DNA of 36,245 bases from Ilumatobacter sp. (GCA_013002175.1 JABDKP010000034.1:1-36245); one strand, 5' to 3'. Shown: positions 10,109-19,697, counted from the stretch's first letter. The notes: a model not told the origin generated them from the letters alone. Numbers and translations: made by a program.

Positions 10109-10932
10109 GCGCCGACGCCGCCGAGTTGACCGCGATCCGCTGGATTGTCGACGGCCCGGTTGCCACCGTGTGGCTGCATCGCCCGCACCGCCACAACGCG
10201 TGGACCGGGCGAATGCACGCGGAGTACCGGTCGGTGCTCGCCGACCTCGAACACCGCGCCGACCTGCGGGCGGTCGTCGTCACCGGGACACCGCCGGCGT
10301 TCTGCGTCGGCGGGGACGCCACCGCACTCGCAGGCCACGTCGACAAAGGGGGCTACGACACGGGACTGCCCGAAGAGGTCGCGCGACCGGGCGGTGGCGA
10401 CCGGTTGGACGCCGACTTCGCATGGCAGCTCGGCTACCGGCTGCCGATCCTCGCCGCGGTCAACGGTGCGTGCGCCGGGGTGGCCCTCGCCCTCGTCTCG
10501 TTCTGTGACCTGCGGTTCGCCGCGTCCGATGCGAAGATCACGACCGCCGCACCGAAGTTGGGCCTGCCTGCCGAGTACGGCCTGAGTTGGACATTGCCGC
10601 GACTCGTCGGCCCGACCCGCGCCGCCGACCTGCTGCTGTCGGGCCGCGTGGTCACCGCGGCCGACACGGCCGACTGGGGCCTGTGGAACGGTGTCGAATC
10701 TGACGGCGACGCCACGGTCGAGGCCGCTCAGCGGTACGCGCGTGACCTCGCCGCGACGACCGGCCCCGCCGCGGTGGCCGCGACCAAACGGCAGCTCACG
10801 CAGGATCTGCTGCGCCACGACCCGGCCGCATCAGTCCGCGAGTCGGTCGAACTGCTCGACGAGGCGATGCGCACGTCGGAGTACGCCGAGGGCGTCGCCG
10901 CGCTCAGGGAGCAGCGCTCACCGAAATTCTGA
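10105..10932 (+). CDS. Enoyl-CoA hydratase/isomerase (crotonase) family
   Basis: 275 residues. The crotonase fold is shown by FCVGGDATALA (67-75 region, oxyanion hole), NGACAGVALAL (about 120-130, second oxyanion element) and LPAEYGLSWTLPRLVG, which carries the likely acid/base Glu (E157) as in the AEHGISW subgroup of actinobacterial hydratases. It probably acts on an acyl-CoA double bond in fatty-acid or amino-acid breakdown. It is translationally coupled to the phosphatase by an ATGA overlap, a pairing with no obvious metabolic sense. Its last 15 bases overlap the convergent CoA-transferase gene. Confidence 0.87.
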   Translation: MSADAAELTAIRWIVDGPVATVWLHRPHRHNAWTGRMHAEYRSVLADLEHRADLRAVVVTGTPPAFCVGGDATALAGHVDKGGYDTGLPEEVARPGGGDRLDADFAWQLGYRLPILAAVNGACAGVALALVSFCDLRFAASDAKITTAAPKLGLPAEYGLSWTLPRLVGPTRAADLLLSGRVVTAADTADWGLWNGVESDGDATVEAAQRYARDLAATTGPAAVAATKRQLTQDLLRHDPAASVRESVELLDEAMRTSEYAEGVAALREQRSPKF

Positions 10933-12084
10933 CCCGAAGCCCTCGGCGATCACCTCGTCGGTGTGCTCGCCGAGGTCGGGCACCGGGCCGGCGGGCATGT
11001 CGAAGCCGTCGAAGTCGACCGGTGTGCGCACCGCCCGGAACGGCTCGCCACCGTCGCGTGGTGTCATCTCGACGAACCCGGGCTGGGCCTGCGGGTCGGC
11101 GATCACGTCCTCGATCGAGTGGACCGGTGCCCACCACACGTCGTGTTCGTCGAACTGACGACCCCACTCCGCCACCGGACGCTCTGCGAACACGACGTCC
11201 AACCGCGCGATCAGCGGCTCGCAGTGCTGCATCCGCCCGGCCGCCGTCGCGAAGCGTTCGTCATCGGCGAGGTCGGGGCGCTCGATGGCCGCGAGCAGCT
11301 TCGGCCAGTGCCGGTCCGCCTCCAGGCAGATCAGCCAGAACATGCCGTCGTCCGCGCCCCGATAGACGTTGATCAGCGGGGCACGGTTGCGATCACGCGC
11401 GCGGGTCCGCTCGCGCCGGTCGAACCGCAGCTTGATCCCCATGTCCCAGGCGATCGAGTACATCCCGGTGCGCAGCAGGCTGGTGCCGACGAGGCCGCCC
11501 CGACCGGTCCGGCCCCGTTCGACGAGCTTCGCCATGACTCCGGCTGCGAGCGTCATCCCGGTGTGATGGTCACCGGTCCCCGACCGCAGGGTGGGCGGCA
11601 TCTCCCCGGGCGGCACCATCGTGTGGGCGAAGCCGGATCGTGCCCAGTATGCGCCGATGTCGTAGCCGGCCCGGTCGGCGTCGGGTCCCTCCAGCCCGTA
11701 GCCGCTGATCACGCCGTACACGAGGTGCGGGTGACGAGCGCACACCGTCTCGTGGTCGAACCCCAGCCGGCCGAGCGCCGACTGCCGCATGTTGGTGACG
11801 AGCACATCGGCATCGGCGAGCAGCCCATGCATCACTTCGACGTGCTCGGCGGCGCGCAGGTCGAGCACCGCCGAACGCTTGCCCCGGTTGTCGACTTCGA
11901 ACGGCGGGACGGGGATCTCACTGTTGGCGCCGACCGCTCCGAAGATGCCGCGCTGCGGATCGCCCCGATCGGGCTCGATCTTGATCACGTCTGCGCCCCA
12001 GTCGGCCATGATCCCGGCCGCCGCCGGCCCGGCGACCCAGACGCCGAGCTCGACGACCTTGACCCCGTGCAGCGGCCCGTTCAC
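10918..12084 (-). CDS. Class III CoA-transferase (CaiB/BaiF family)
   Basis: 388 residues. N-terminal [18 protein letters not shown] and [18 protein letters not shown], then the catalytic Asp in SGTGDHHTG (D172), as in formyl-CoA transferase and CaiB, and a C-terminal domain ending in [13 protein letters not shown]. It should move CoA between carboxylic acids through an aspartyl-CoA thioester. The GTG start overlaps the stop of the upstream VOC gene as GTGA (12081-12084), so the two are one coupled operon and may handle the same acyl-CoA. The 3' end overlaps the crotonase gene on the other strand by 15 bases. Confidence 0.9.
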   Translation of the reverse strand: MNGPLHGVKVVELGVWVAGPAAAGIMADWGADVIKIEPDRGDPQRGIFGAVGANSEIPVPPFEVDNRGKRSAVLDLRAAEHVEVMHGLLADADVLVTNMRQSALGRLGFDHETVCARHPHLVYGVISGYGLEGPDADRAGYDIGAYWARSGFAHTMVPPGEMPPTLRSGTGDHHTGMTLAAGVMAKLVERGRTGRGGLVGTSLLRTGMYSIAWDMGIKLRFDRRERTRARDRNRAPLINVYRGADDGMFWLICLEADRHWPKLLAAIERPDLADDERFATAAGRMQHCEPLIARLDVVFAERPVAEWGRQFDEHDVWWAPVHSIEDVIADPQAQPGFVEMTPRDGGEPFRAVRTPVDFDGFDMPAGPVPDLGEHTDEVIAEGFGSEFR

Positions 12085-12545
12085 GACAGCGCCTCGATCA
12101 CATCGGCCGGCGCCTGGATCAGCTCGATCAGGACGCCCTCACCCGAGCGCGGGCTGTCCTCGGTGCCCTTCGGGTGGAGGAAGCAGACGTCGTGCCCGGC
12201 GGCGCCGCGACGGATACCGCCGGGCGTGAACCGCATACCGGCCTCCGTCAGCCAGGCGACGGCCGCGGCGAGGTCGTCGATCCACAGGCCGACGTGGTTC
12301 AACGCCGGCGCGTGCACCTTCGGCGCGCGATCCGGGTCGAGCGGTTGCATCAGGTCGATCTCGACGGCATGGGGGCCCCGCCCCAGCCGGAGGATGTCCT
12401 CGTCGACGTTCTCGGCCTCGTTGACGTAGTCGCCGACCTTGTCGATCCCGAGCAGGCCGGACCACAAACCGGTGAGCGCCCCCTTGTCGAGACCGCCGAC
12501 GGCGATCTGCTGGATGCCGAGCACGGTGAAGGGGCGCGGGGTCAT
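12081..12545 (-). CDS. VOC-family protein, methylmalonyl-CoA epimerase-like
   Basis: 154 residues with two beta-alpha-beta-beta-beta halves. Candidate metal ligands fall at the usual places: Q13 (GIQQIAVG), E62 (VEIDLMQP), H84 ([10 protein letters not shown]) and E141 (LIELIQ). This is the ligand type of glyoxalase I and methylmalonyl-CoA epimerase, with Gln in place of the first His. Its coupling to a CoA-transferase suggests that it acts on a CoA ester or a dicarboxylate, but a true mce assignment is not secure. No Shine-Dalgarno is seen. Confidence 0.7.
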   Translation of the reverse strand: MTPRPFTVLGIQQIAVGGLDKGALTGLWSGLLGIDKVGDYVNEAENVDEDILRLGRGPHAVEIDLMQPLDPDRAPKVHAPALNHVGLWIDDLAAAVAWLTEAGMRFTPGGIRRGAAGHDVCFLHPKGTEDSPRSGEGVLIELIQAPADVIEALS

Positions 12546-12605
12546 CTGCCGATGTTGCCACGGCGGCGTGCCGCCGCTTCAGTCGCCCGGTCGGCGTGCC
12601 GTGGC

Positions 12606-12728
12606 TCAGTGCCGGCGGTGACCGACCCTGGCCGGGCGGACCAGCGAACGCTTGCGGATCAGGCCCGCGGCCATCGTCGTCAACACGCCGATTTCTGCCA
12701 CGGTGAGGATGATCACGGTCATGGCCAT
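12606..12728 (-). CDS. Possible 40-residue membrane peptide
   Basis: An open frame from ATG 12728 to TGA 12606 in the spacer between the VOC gene and the UbiB-family gene. It would encode a hydrophobic helix (VIILTVAEIGVLTTMAAGLI) followed by a basic tail rich in R and H, the layout of a single-pass small membrane protein. There is no good ribosome site or -10 box, and an inner ATG (12722) is equally possible. The call rests only on the amino-acid pattern; the rest of 12546-12797 shows nothing else. Confidence 0.3.
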   Translation of the reverse strand: MAMTVIILTVAEIGVLTTMAAGLIRKRSLVRPARVGHRRH

Positions 12729-12797
12729 TCATCGGCAGATGCGGTGTGACACTTGACCGGCGATGGGGATTTGCTTGCGATCCGGCATCCTGAACCG

Positions 12798-14408
12798 ATG
12801 AACCCCGTGTCGGCTCCCGCCGACGACCGCCGCTGGGCCGCCTTCACCGAGGTCGGGCCCTGGGAGATCCGACGATCCGACGCGCGCTGGCTGTCGCTGG
12901 CGTCGACATTGCGGCACCGTGCCCAGGCCGAGGTCCCGCAGCTCACCGCACCCTCCAGGCTGCCACCCGGCCTCCGCGTGCTCACCGTGTCGGCCCGACT
13001 GGCGCGGGCGGTCGTGCCGTGGATCATCGGCAAGCGCCGTCAGCGGTATGCCGGGCCGGCGGAGAGCCGGGCGGTGATCTCGCGTCGCCTGCGCATCGCC
13101 GCGGAGGCGCTGGGCCCGACGTACATCAAGCTCGGCCAGATCATCTCCTCCGGCGACGGACTGTTCCCGGCCGAGTTGGTCACCGAGTTCAAGCGTTGCC
13201 GCGACCAGGTTCCGGCCGAACCGTTCGACGTCGTGCGGCTGACGGTCGAGCAGGACCTCGGCGCCCGCCTCGAGGACGTGTTCGAGTCCTTCGAGGAGAC
13301 GGCGCTGGCGGCCGCATCGATTGCCCAGGTCCACGCGGCCCGGCTGCGGTCGGGCGAGGATGTCGTCGTCAAGGTGCAACGGCCCTCGGTCGCGGCGTTC
13401 GTCCGCGACGACCTGCGGGTGATGGCGTGGCTGGCGCCGCATCTCGTCGGGCGGATCCCGGTGGCGTCACTCGCCAATCCGCCCGCCCTCGTCGAACTGT
13501 TCGCCGAGACGATCGTCGAGGAACTCGACTTCCGGATGGAAGCCGCGAACATGCTGGATGTCGCCGCGATGCTGCACGACCTCGGTCAGGATCGCTACGT
13601 CGTGCCCCGACCCCATCCCGAGTTGGTGACCCGCCGCGTGCTCGTGATGGAACGGGTGTCGGGGTTCAACTTCGACGACGCCGCCGGGATGCAGGACGCG
13701 GGCATCAACACCGAGGACGTGATCCGCACAGCGATGATCGCGTTCATGGAAGGTGCCGTCGTGGAGGGGATCTTCCACGGCGACCTGCATGGCGGCAACC
13801 TGTTCGTGATGGAGGACGGCCGTACGGCACTGCTCGACTACGGCATCGTCGGCCGGCTCACCGGCGGACGTCGCAACGCGTTCCTGCGGCTGATGCTCGG
13901 CGCGACGACCAACGACATCCGGGGTCAGATGGCTGCGTTGCGCGACCTCGGCGCGCTGCCGGCCGACACCGATCTCGATGCGGTCATCCGTGACCTGCGC
14001 CTCGACGAACAGGTCATCGATCCGACGACCCTGACGGGCGAGGAGATGGTGCACGAGGTCCAGCGGATGGTCAAGGCCCTCCTCGGCTACGGCGCCAAGC
14101 TGCCGAAGGAGCTGATGCTGTACGTCAAGAACCTCGTGTTCCTCGACGGCGCGATCGCCAGGCTCGCTCCCGAACTCGACCTGATCGGCGAAGTCGCCAA
14201 CATCTCGATGCTGTTCGCGGCGAAGCACGGCGAGCGGTTGGGCCGCGAGTTGGGCGTCGACCCGAACGCGGTCGAGTTCGACCTCGACGGCGTCAAGGCG
14301 AGCATGGGCCTCGACCCCAGCGTCGACTCGCTCACCTACCGCGAGCTGCAAGAGCGGCGGGCCCTGATCCAGCGGCGGATGCAGGCCCACGTCGAGTCGA
14401 CGCGCTGA
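12798..14408 (+). CDS. UbiB/ABC1 (AarF) family atypical kinase
   Basis: About 536 residues. Motifs of the ABC1/ADCK/UbiB family are in order: YIKLGQ (KxGQ), the Ala-rich [11 protein letters not shown] loop in place of a glycine-rich loop, VVVKVQRP with the conserved Lys, [12 protein letters not shown] catalytic loop, and [10 protein letters not shown] metal-binding motif. These ATPases/kinases support quinone and other lipid metabolism at the membrane; in actinobacteria the exact role is open. The start at ATG 12798 is preferred over an upstream TTG at 12753. No canonical ribosome site is seen. Confidence 0.87.
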   Translation: MNPVSAPADDRRWAAFTEVGPWEIRRSDARWLSLASTLRHRAQAEVPQLTAPSRLPPGLRVLTVSARLARAVVPWIIGKRRQRYAGPAESRAVISRRLRIAAEALGPTYIKLGQIISSGDGLFPAELVTEFKRCRDQVPAEPFDVVRLTVEQDLGARLEDVFESFEETALAAASIAQVHAARLRSGEDVVVKVQRPSVAAFVRDDLRVMAWLAPHLVGRIPVASLANPPALVELFAETIVEELDFRMEAANMLDVAAMLHDLGQDRYVVPRPHPELVTRRVLVMERVSGFNFDDAAGMQDAGINTEDVIRTAMIAFMEGAVVEGIFHGDLHGGNLFVMEDGRTALLDYGIVGRLTGGRRNAFLRLMLGATTNDIRGQMAALRDLGALPADTDLDAVIRDLRLDEQVIDPTTLTGEEMVHEVQRMVKALLGYGAKLPKELMLYVKNLVFLDGAIARLAPELDLIGEVANISMLFAAKHGERLGRELGVDPNAVEFDLDGVKASMGLDPSVDSLTYRELQERRALIQRRMQAHVESTR

Positions 14409-14417
14409 ACCGCCGGA

Positions 14418-14423
14418 TAACGT
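14418..14423 (+). promoter_or_regulatory. Putative leaderless -10 box of nucS
   Basis: TAACGT followed by exactly seven bases and the GTG start of nucS. It lies in the 22-base spacer after the kinase gene, too short for a normal leader, so nucS probably has a leaderless mRNA. Confidence 0.5.
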
Positions 14424-14430
14424 CCGCTCC

Positions 14431-15090
14431 GTGCGTCTGCTGATCGCCCGCTGCTCCGTCGACTACGCCGGCCGCTTGGCCGCCCACCTGCCCGAGGCGA
14501 CCCGGCTGATCATGGTGAAGGCCGACGGGTGTGTCGCGATCCATGCCGACGGCGGCGCCTACAAGCCTCTGAACTGGATGAACGCGCCCAACACGATCGT
14601 CGACAACGGCGACCACTGGGTGATCTCCAACCCGAAGCAGGAAACGCTGACGATCACGCTGCACGAGGTGTTCAGCGACGTCGAGCAAGAGCTCGGCGAC
14701 GATCCGGGGCTGCAGAAGGACGGCGTGGAAGCCCATCTCCAGGAGCTGCTCGCGGCGCAACCGGCCGCGATCGAGACCGGGCTGACGCTCGTCCGGCGGG
14801 AGTACCCGACCGCGATCGGTCCGATCGACCTCGTCTGCCGCGACGCCGACGACACCGTGGTGGCGGTCGAGGTCAAGCGGCGCGGCGAGATCGACGGCGT
14901 CGAGCAGCTGACGCGCTACATCGACCGGTTGAAGCTCGACTCGTCGCTGGGCGAGATCCGTGGCGTGTTCGTCGCGCAGGTCGTCAAGCCGCAGGCGCGG
15001 GTGCTTGCCGAGGCCCGCGGGTTCCGCTGCGTCGAAGTGGACTACGACGAGTTGCGCGGCATGCGAGCCGACGAACTGCGTCTGTTCTGA
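14431..15090 (+). CDS. nucS: Mismatch-specific endonuclease NucS (EndoMS)
   Basis: 219 residues, collinear with actinobacterial NucS: N-terminal DNA-binding and dimerisation part ([24 protein letters not shown]) and C-terminal RecB-like nuclease with D133 (GPIDLV), E147 and K149 (VEVKRR). It makes double-strand cuts at G:T, G:G and T:T mismatches and replaces MutSL repair in most actinobacteria. The last residues DELRLF resemble the sliding-clamp-binding tail reported for this family. The GTG start is supported by the -10 box seven bases upstream and by the family N-terminus. Confidence 0.95.
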   Translation: MRLLIARCSVDYAGRLAAHLPEATRLIMVKADGCVAIHADGGAYKPLNWMNAPNTIVDNGDHWVISNPKQETLTITLHEVFSDVEQELGDDPGLQKDGVEAHLQELLAAQPAAIETGLTLVRREYPTAIGPIDLVCRDADDTVVAVEVKRRGEIDGVEQLTRYIDRLKLDSSLGEIRGVFVAQVVKPQARVLAEARGFRCVEVDYDELRGMRADELRLF

Positions 15091-15102
15091 CGCCGTGCGG
15101 CC

Positions 15103-15702
15103 TCAGCAGGTCGCGCCGGGCCACGCTTGCTTCGCGCGGACCTCGTAGATCACTCCCCCGTCGCTGAAGACGCTCTCGGCGGCTGCCGTCTCCAGCGCCT
15201 CGCCGACTTCGAGTTCCGGAAAACGCCGGCACGTCAACGCATCGCCGAGCCGGGTCGACGCGTCGGCCGGCCACTCGATCACCGGCCGCGTCCCGGCATC
15301 GTCGATCGGTGTCGCGATGGCGAGATATTCGGTGGGCAGGAAGAACTCGAGCGGACCGAGGTGCTCTCCGCCGATCACGCCGAGCAACTCGTCGAGCGTG
15401 GGGTCGTCGGAGACGTCGGCGGAACGCAGTCGCTCGACGCCCTCGGCCGAAATCGTCCGGACCCAGACGTCGGGAAGCAGCTCGCCCTGGACGGCCAGAT
15501 CGGCGGGCGCAGCCATGATCGCCCGGCTGTCCGTCGTGACGAGCAGCAGCGGGACGCGGTGGAAGGCTGCGAGTTCATCGTCGTACTCGGACTCGTACAG
15601 GGCGAGCACACCGTCGGGCGATTCGGCAGCCTCGCTGCCACACGCCACGATCGAGCAGCCCACGACCGCCGCCAGTAGCCATCTCGTCGTCATCGCAACC
15701 AC
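15103..15702 (-). CDS. Hypothetical lipoprotein
   Basis: About 199 residues. A signal peptide (MTTRW, hydrophobic LLAAVVGCSIVAC) ends in a lipobox with Cys before GSEAAE, so the mature protein should be lipid-anchored outside the membrane. The rest is acidic, with no motif I recognise; the final Cys and a CRRF Cys could pair. GTG at 15702 is chosen because TAGGCT stands seven bases upstream; the ATG three codons later (15693) is the alternative. It is divergent from the mycothiol-dependent dehydrogenase and shares its promoter region. Confidence 0.72.
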   Translation of the reverse strand: MVAMTTRWLLAAVVGCSIVACGSEAAESPDGVLALYESEYDDELAAFHRVPLLLVTTDSRAIMAAPADLAVQGELLPDVWVRTISAEGVERLRSADVSDDPTLDELLGVIGGEHLGPLEFFLPTEYLAIATPIDDAGTRPVIEWPADASTRLGDALTCRRFPELEVGEALETAAAESVFSDGGVIYEVRAKQAWPGATC

Positions 15703-15709
15703 CGGGCGC

Positions 15710-15715
15710 AGCCTA
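15710..15715 (-). promoter_or_regulatory. Putative leaderless -10 box of the lipoprotein gene
   Basis: TAGGCT on the minus strand, seven bases before GTG 15702. It is back to back with the TACGTT box of the divergent dehydrogenase. Confidence 0.45.
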
Positions 15716-15747
15716 CGAGCGATCGAATGACGGCCGGACGCGTGCGC

Positions 15748-15753
15748 TACGTT
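15748..15753 (+). promoter_or_regulatory. Putative leaderless -10 box of the mycothiol dehydrogenase
   Basis: TACGTT, then seven bases, then the ATG of the dehydrogenase at 15761. No ribosome site fits in the spacer, which agrees with a leaderless transcript. Confidence 0.5.
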
Positions 15754-15760
15754 CGGCGCC

Positions 15761-16849
15761 ATGAGTCAGGAAGTTCGCGGCGTCATCGCACGTACCAAGG
15801 GCGAGCCCGTCTCGCTGGAGACGATCATCGTTCCCGATCCGGGGCCCGGCGAAGCGGTCGTCGCAGTCCAGGCGTGCGGCGTGTGCCACACCGACCTCCA
15901 CTATCGCGAAGGTGGGATCAACGACGACTTCCCGTTCCTGCTGGGCCACGAGGCGGCAGGCACCGTCGAGTCGGTCGGCGAGGGTGTCACCAACGTCGCG
16001 CCGGGCGACTACGTCATCCTCAACTGGCGGGCGGTGTGCGGCAACTGCCGGGCATGCAAGCGGGGCCAGCCGCAGTACTGCTTCGACACCCACAACGCGA
16101 GCCAGAAGATGACGCTCGCAGACGGTACCGAGCTGTCACCGGCGCTGGGCATCGGGGCGTTCTGCGACAAGACACTCGTCCATTCCGGACAGTGCACCAC
16201 GGTCGACCCGGCCGCCCCGCCGAGCGTGGCGGGTCTCCTCGGCTGCGGCGTGATGGCCGGGATCGGCGCCGCGATCAACACCGGCGGCGTCACCCGCGGC
16301 CAGAGTGTCGCGGTGTTCGGCTGCGGGGGCGTCGGCGACGCCGCGATCATCGGGGCCCGCTTGGCCGGCGCGTCGAAGATCATCGCCGTCGACATCGACG
16401 ACCGCAAGCTCGAGTGGGCACAGGGCTTCGGTGCGACCCACACGTGCAACTCGACCACCACCGACCCGGTCGAGTTCATCCGCTCGGTCACCGACGGCAA
16501 CGGAGCCGACGTCTGCATCGAGGCGATCGGCCGCCCCGAGGTCTACCGGCAGTGCTTCGAAGCGCGCGATCTCGCCGGCACGGTCGTGCTCGTCGGGGTG
16601 CCCAACCCGGAGATGACCGTCGAACTGCCGTACATCGAGGTGTTCGGGCGGGGCGGGGCGCTGAAGTCGTCGTGGTACGGCGACTGCCTGCCCGAACGTG
16701 ACTTCCCGATGCTGATCGACCTCTACCTCCAGGGGCGGCTCGACCTCGGCGGGTTCGTGACCGAGACGATCGGCCTGGAGGACGTGGAGGCCGCCTTCCA
16801 CAAGATGGAGGCGGGCGAGGTACTGCGCTCCGTGGTCGAGCTGGCGTGA
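15761..16849 (+). CDS. mscR: S-(hydroxymethyl)mycothiol dehydrogenase
   Basis: 362 residues, a class III zinc-dependent alcohol dehydrogenase. Catalytic zinc ligands C42 (GVCHTD) and H63-E64 (LGHEAAG), structural zinc C93, C96, C99 and C107, and the Rossmann motif FGCGGVG with an acidic VDID after the second strand for [30 protein letters not shown] and the C-terminal [14 protein letters not shown] are typical of the mycothiol-dependent formaldehyde dehydrogenase/nitrosothiol reductase. It oxidises the formaldehyde-mycothiol adduct to the formyl thioester and implies mycothiol synthesis in this organism. It is coupled to the next gene by a GTGA overlap. Confidence 0.92.
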   Translation: MSQEVRGVIARTKGEPVSLETIIVPDPGPGEAVVAVQACGVCHTDLHYREGGINDDFPFLLGHEAAGTVESVGEGVTNVAPGDYVILNWRAVCGNCRACKRGQPQYCFDTHNASQKMTLADGTELSPALGIGAFCDKTLVHSGQCTTVDPAAPPSVAGLLGCGVMAGIGAAINTGGVTRGQSVAVFGCGGVGDAAIIGARLAGASKIIAVDIDDRKLEWAQGFGATHTCNSTTTDPVEFIRSVTDGNGADVCIEAIGRPEVYRQCFEARDLAGTVVLVGVPNPEMTVELPYIEVFGRGGALKSSWYGDCLPERDFPMLIDLYLQGRLDLGGFVTETIGLEDVEAAFHKMEAGEVLRSVVELA

Positions 16850-17478
16850 GCATCGAACTGGTCACGACCGACGGGATCTTCGCGCTCGACGGCGGTGAGT
16901 GGGAGGTCACGAACAACATCTGGATCGTCGGTGACGACCGCGAGGTCGTCGTGTTCGATGCAGCCCACGACCACGCACCGATCGTCGCTGCGGTCAATGG
17001 CCGACGCGTGGCAGCCATCGTGCTGACCCACGGCCACAACGACCACATCAATGCGGCGGTGCAGCTGCGCAACGCAGTCGACGCACCGATCATGCTGCAT
17101 CCGGCCGACCGCATGCTGTGGGACGTGGTGTATCCGGACGACTCGCCCGACCGGCCGATCGAGCCGGGATCGGTGATCGCGGCCGGCGGCCACGAACTCG
17201 GCGTCCTGCACACGCCGGGTCACTCCCCCGGATGCTGCTGCTTCCACGATGCGGCCGGTGGCACCGTGTTCAGCGGCGACACGCTGTTCTGCGGCGGCCC
17301 CGGTGCGACCGGACGGTCGCACAGCGACGAGCCGACGATCCTGACGTCGATCCGCGACCGGCTGCTGCAACTGCCGGACGACACGGTCGTCCACACCGGC
17401 CACGGCGACTCGACGACCGTCGGCGCCGAACGCCCCGGCGTACTGGGCCGAGCCGCCGAACTCGGCCTCGGGACGTAG
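16846..17478 (+). CDS. MBL-fold metallo-hydrolase partner of mscR
   Basis: 210 residues with the full metallo-beta-lactamase ligand set: H62, H64, D66, H67 (THGHNDH), H126 (TPGHSPG), D145 (FSGDTLF) and H186 (HTGHGD), as in glyoxalase II-type hydrolases. Its GTG start overlaps the mscR stop, and this pairing is common in mycothiol-producing actinobacteria (the Rv2259-Rv2260 arrangement). It probably hydrolyses S-formylmycothiol to formate and mycothiol, or another mycothiol thioester; that step is inferred from context. The TAG stop forms the first half of the -10 box of manA. Confidence 0.87.
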   Translation: MSIELVTTDGIFALDGGEWEVTNNIWIVGDDREVVVFDAAHDHAPIVAAVNGRRVAAIVLTHGHNDHINAAVQLRNAVDAPIMLHPADRMLWDVVYPDDSPDRPIEPGSVIAAGGHELGVLHTPGHSPGCCCFHDAAGGTVFSGDTLFCGGPGATGRSHSDEPTILTSIRDRLLQLPDDTVVHTGHGDSTTVGAERPGVLGRAAELGLGT

Positions 17479-17481
17479 AGT
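17476..17481 (+). promoter_or_regulatory. Putative leaderless -10 box of manA, built on a stop codon
   Basis: TAGAGT; its first three bases are the stop codon of the metallo-hydrolase gene. Seven bases later comes the GTG of manA. It would let manA be transcribed apart from mscR. Confidence 0.45.
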
Positions 17482-17488
17482 CGCAGTC

Positions 17489-18472
17489 GTGCCAGGCACG
17501 GCGACGACTCCGCAGCGGGTGGTCGGGGTCGTCCAGCACTACGCGTGGGGCGACACCGAGTTCATCCCGCGGCTGCTCGGCGTGGAACCCGACGGTGAGC
17601 CGTGGGCCGAGCTGTGGCTCGGCACCCACGCCAACGGGCCGACCACGTTCGCGGACGGCACCCCGCTCGCCGACGTCACCGGCGAGCTCCCCTACCTGCT
17701 GAAGGTGCTCGCCGCGGCCGAGCCGCTGTCGCTGCAGGCCCACCCCACCGGTGAGCAGGCGCGCGCCGGATTCGAGCGGGGCGTGTTCGTCGATCCACAC
17801 CCGAAACCGGAGCTGCTGGTGGCGCTCACCGAATTCGAGGCGCTGTGCGGGTTCCGACCACCCGAGTGGACGATCGAGCTCCTCGACCGCCTCGGCGCCC
17901 GCGAACTGGCCGACGCCGTGCGGGACCGCGGTTCGGACGACGCGCTGCAAGCGATCTATCACCGCCGAGTCGACCTCGCCGCAATCGTCGCCGTGATCGA
18001 CCAGAGCGCCGACCCGCTGGCACTGTGGATCGGCCGGCTGGGCGAGCGGTACGGGCTGGACGACCCCAGCGTCGTCGCGGCCCTGCTGCTGAACCACGTG
18101 GTACTCGCCCCCGGTGAGGCGATCCGCCTCACCGCCGGCAACCTCCACGCATACCTCCGCGGCGCCGGCATCGAACTGATGGGCGCGAGCGACAACGTCG
18201 TGCGCGGCGGCCTCACGGTCAAGCCCGTCGATGTCGAGCTGCTGCTCGCCACCGTCGACACCCGCCCCCTCCGGGACCCGATCCTCCCCGTCGTCGACGG
18301 CCGCTATGCGCTGCCGGAGGCCGGCGTGCAACTGGTGTGGCTCGATCCCGGTGCGACGTACACCGCGACCGGACACGAGTTGGCGATCACGCTCGACGGC
18401 AGCCAGCTCTATCTCGCGCCCGGCACCGAGCTGACGACGACCGCCGACACGTTCGTCGTCACGCCGGCCTGA
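17489..18472 (+). CDS. manA: Mannose-6-phosphate isomerase, class I
   Basis: 327 residues, cupin fold. The zinc ligands of phosphomannose isomerase are Q83 and H85 (SLQAHP), E108 (HPKPELL) and H220 (NLHAYLRG), followed by the conserved GASDNVVRGGLTVK segment with the catalytic Arg. It interconverts fructose-6-phosphate and mannose-6-phosphate, supplying GDP-mannose for glycans and, in actinobacteria, phosphatidylinositol mannosides or related lipids. It is shorter than the usual 390-400 residues, with a trimmed helical insertion. The GTG start lies in the palindrome GTGCCAGGCAC also found at 4981. Its end faces ispG with a 4-base gap. Confidence 0.92.
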   Translation: MPGTATTPQRVVGVVQHYAWGDTEFIPRLLGVEPDGEPWAELWLGTHANGPTTFADGTPLADVTGELPYLLKVLAAAEPLSLQAHPTGEQARAGFERGVFVDPHPKPELLVALTEFEALCGFRPPEWTIELLDRLGARELADAVRDRGSDDALQAIYHRRVDLAAIVAVIDQSADPLALWIGRLGERYGLDDPSVVAALLLNHVVLAPGEAIRLTAGNLHAYLRGAGIELMGASDNVVRGGLTVKPVDVELLLATVDTRPLRDPILPVVDGRYALPEAGVQLVWLDPGATYTATGHELAITLDGSQLYLAPGTELTTTADTFVVTPA

Positions 18473-18476
18473 GCGG

Positions 18477-19697
18477 TCAGACCTTGCTGCGGATCTGGAC
18501 GATCTTCTCGTTCGCGTGGTTGGCGTCGTCGCCCTGCTCGTCCAGCAGCTTGGCGCGGTCCTTCTCGGCCTCGCGCCGGGCCTTGTCGAGGTCGGCCCGC
18601 TCGAGCGCGGCATCGATGCCGTGCTCGTTGATGAATTCGGCCCACTCGACGAGCTGATCGACCATCTCGTCTTCGGGCACGACTGCCACGTTCTGGCCCT
18701 TGATAAACAGATGGCCACGCTTGTTGCCCGCAGCGATGCCGATGTCGGCGTCGCGCGCCTCGCCGGGCCCGTTGACGACGCAGCCCATCACCGCAATCTG
18801 CAGCGGCAGCTTGCGATCGCCGAACGCCTCCATCGCCTCGTTGGCCACCTTGATCACGTCGACCTCGGCCCGGCCGCACGACGGGCAGGCGATCAGGTCG
18901 ACGTTCTTGCGCTCACGCAGGCCCAACGCCTCCAGGAGCTGGCGGCCCGCTCGGGCCTCCTCGACCGGGTCGGCGGTCAGCGAGTATCGGATCGTGTCGC
19001 CGATCCCTTCCAACAGCAGCGTCGCGATGCCGGCGGTCGCCTTGATCAACCCGGCCGGCGGCGGCCCGGCCTCGGTCACGCCGAGATGGAGCGGATGGTC
19101 GGTGACCTCGGACAGCTGGCGGTAGGCCTCGACCATCAATGGCACGCTCGACGCCTTCACCGAGATCTTGATCAGGTCGAAGCCGACCTCGTCGAAGTAC
19201 GCCATCTCGGTCTGCGCGGACTCGACCATCGCTTCGGGCGTGGCACTGCCGTACTTCTCGTACAGCTTCGGGTCGAGCGAGCCGGCGTTGACCCCGATCC
19301 GGATCGGGATGTTGCGATCCTTCGCCTCGGCCGCGACCGCCTTGATGTGTTCGGGTCGGCGGATGTTGCCGGGGTTCAGGCGCAGGCCGTCGACACCTGC
19401 TTCCATCGCGGCCATCGCCATCTTGTACTGGTGGTGGATGTCGGCGATGATCGGCACCGGCGACCGCGGCACGATCCGGGCGAGGCCCTCGGCGGCCTCG
19501 ATCTCGTTGCACGTGCAGCGCACGATGTCGGCTCCGGCGGCGGCGAGCGCATAGATCTGCTGGAGTGTGCCCTCGACATCGGCGGTCTTCGTGATCGTCA
19601 TCGACTGGATCGACACCGGCGCATCGCCACCGACCAACACGTCGCCGACGGAGATCTGACGGGTCTGCTTGCGGGCGACCGAGCTGCTGACTTCCAT
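18477..19697 (-). CDS. ispG: 4-hydroxy-3-methylbut-2-enyl diphosphate synthase IspG (GcpE)
   Basis: 406 residues. A TIM-barrel domain (SIQSMTITKTADVEGTL, RLNPGNI) and an iron-sulfur domain with C271 and C274 (CPSCGR), C306 (GCVVNGPGE) and E313, the [4Fe-4S] ligands. It performs the reductive ring opening of MEcPP to HMBPP in the MEP pathway. It is the last gene of the minus-strand block, after dxr and the S2P protease, the same order as in mycobacteria. The C-terminus has an unusual charged helical tail of about 45 residues (rich in E, K, D, R). Its own TATCGT box stands before the ATG. Confidence 0.96.
   Translation of the reverse strand: MEVSSSVARKQTRQISVGDVLVGGDAPVSIQSMTITKTADVEGTLQQIYALAAAGADIVRCTCNEIEAAEGLARIVPRSPVPIIADIHHQYKMAMAAMEAGVDGLRLNPGNIRRPEHIKAVAAEAKDRNIPIRIGVNAGSLDPKLYEKYGSATPEAMVESAQTEMAYFDEVGFDLIKISVKASSVPLMVEAYRQLSEVTDHPLHLGVTEAGPPPAGLIKATAGIATLLLEGIGDTIRYSLTADPVEEARAGRQLLEALGLRERKNVDLIACPSCGRAEVDVIKVANEAMEAFGDRKLPLQIAVMGCVVNGPGEARDADIGIAAGNKRGHLFIKGQNVAVVPEDEMVDQLVEWAEFINEHGIDAALERADLDKARREAEKDRAKLLDEQGDDANHANEKIVQIRSKV

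Noticed and set aside
10918-10932. 15-base convergent overlap of the crotonase and CoA-transferase genes as an antisense control site.
   Set aside because: Short tail overlaps are common in compact genomes; no further signal.
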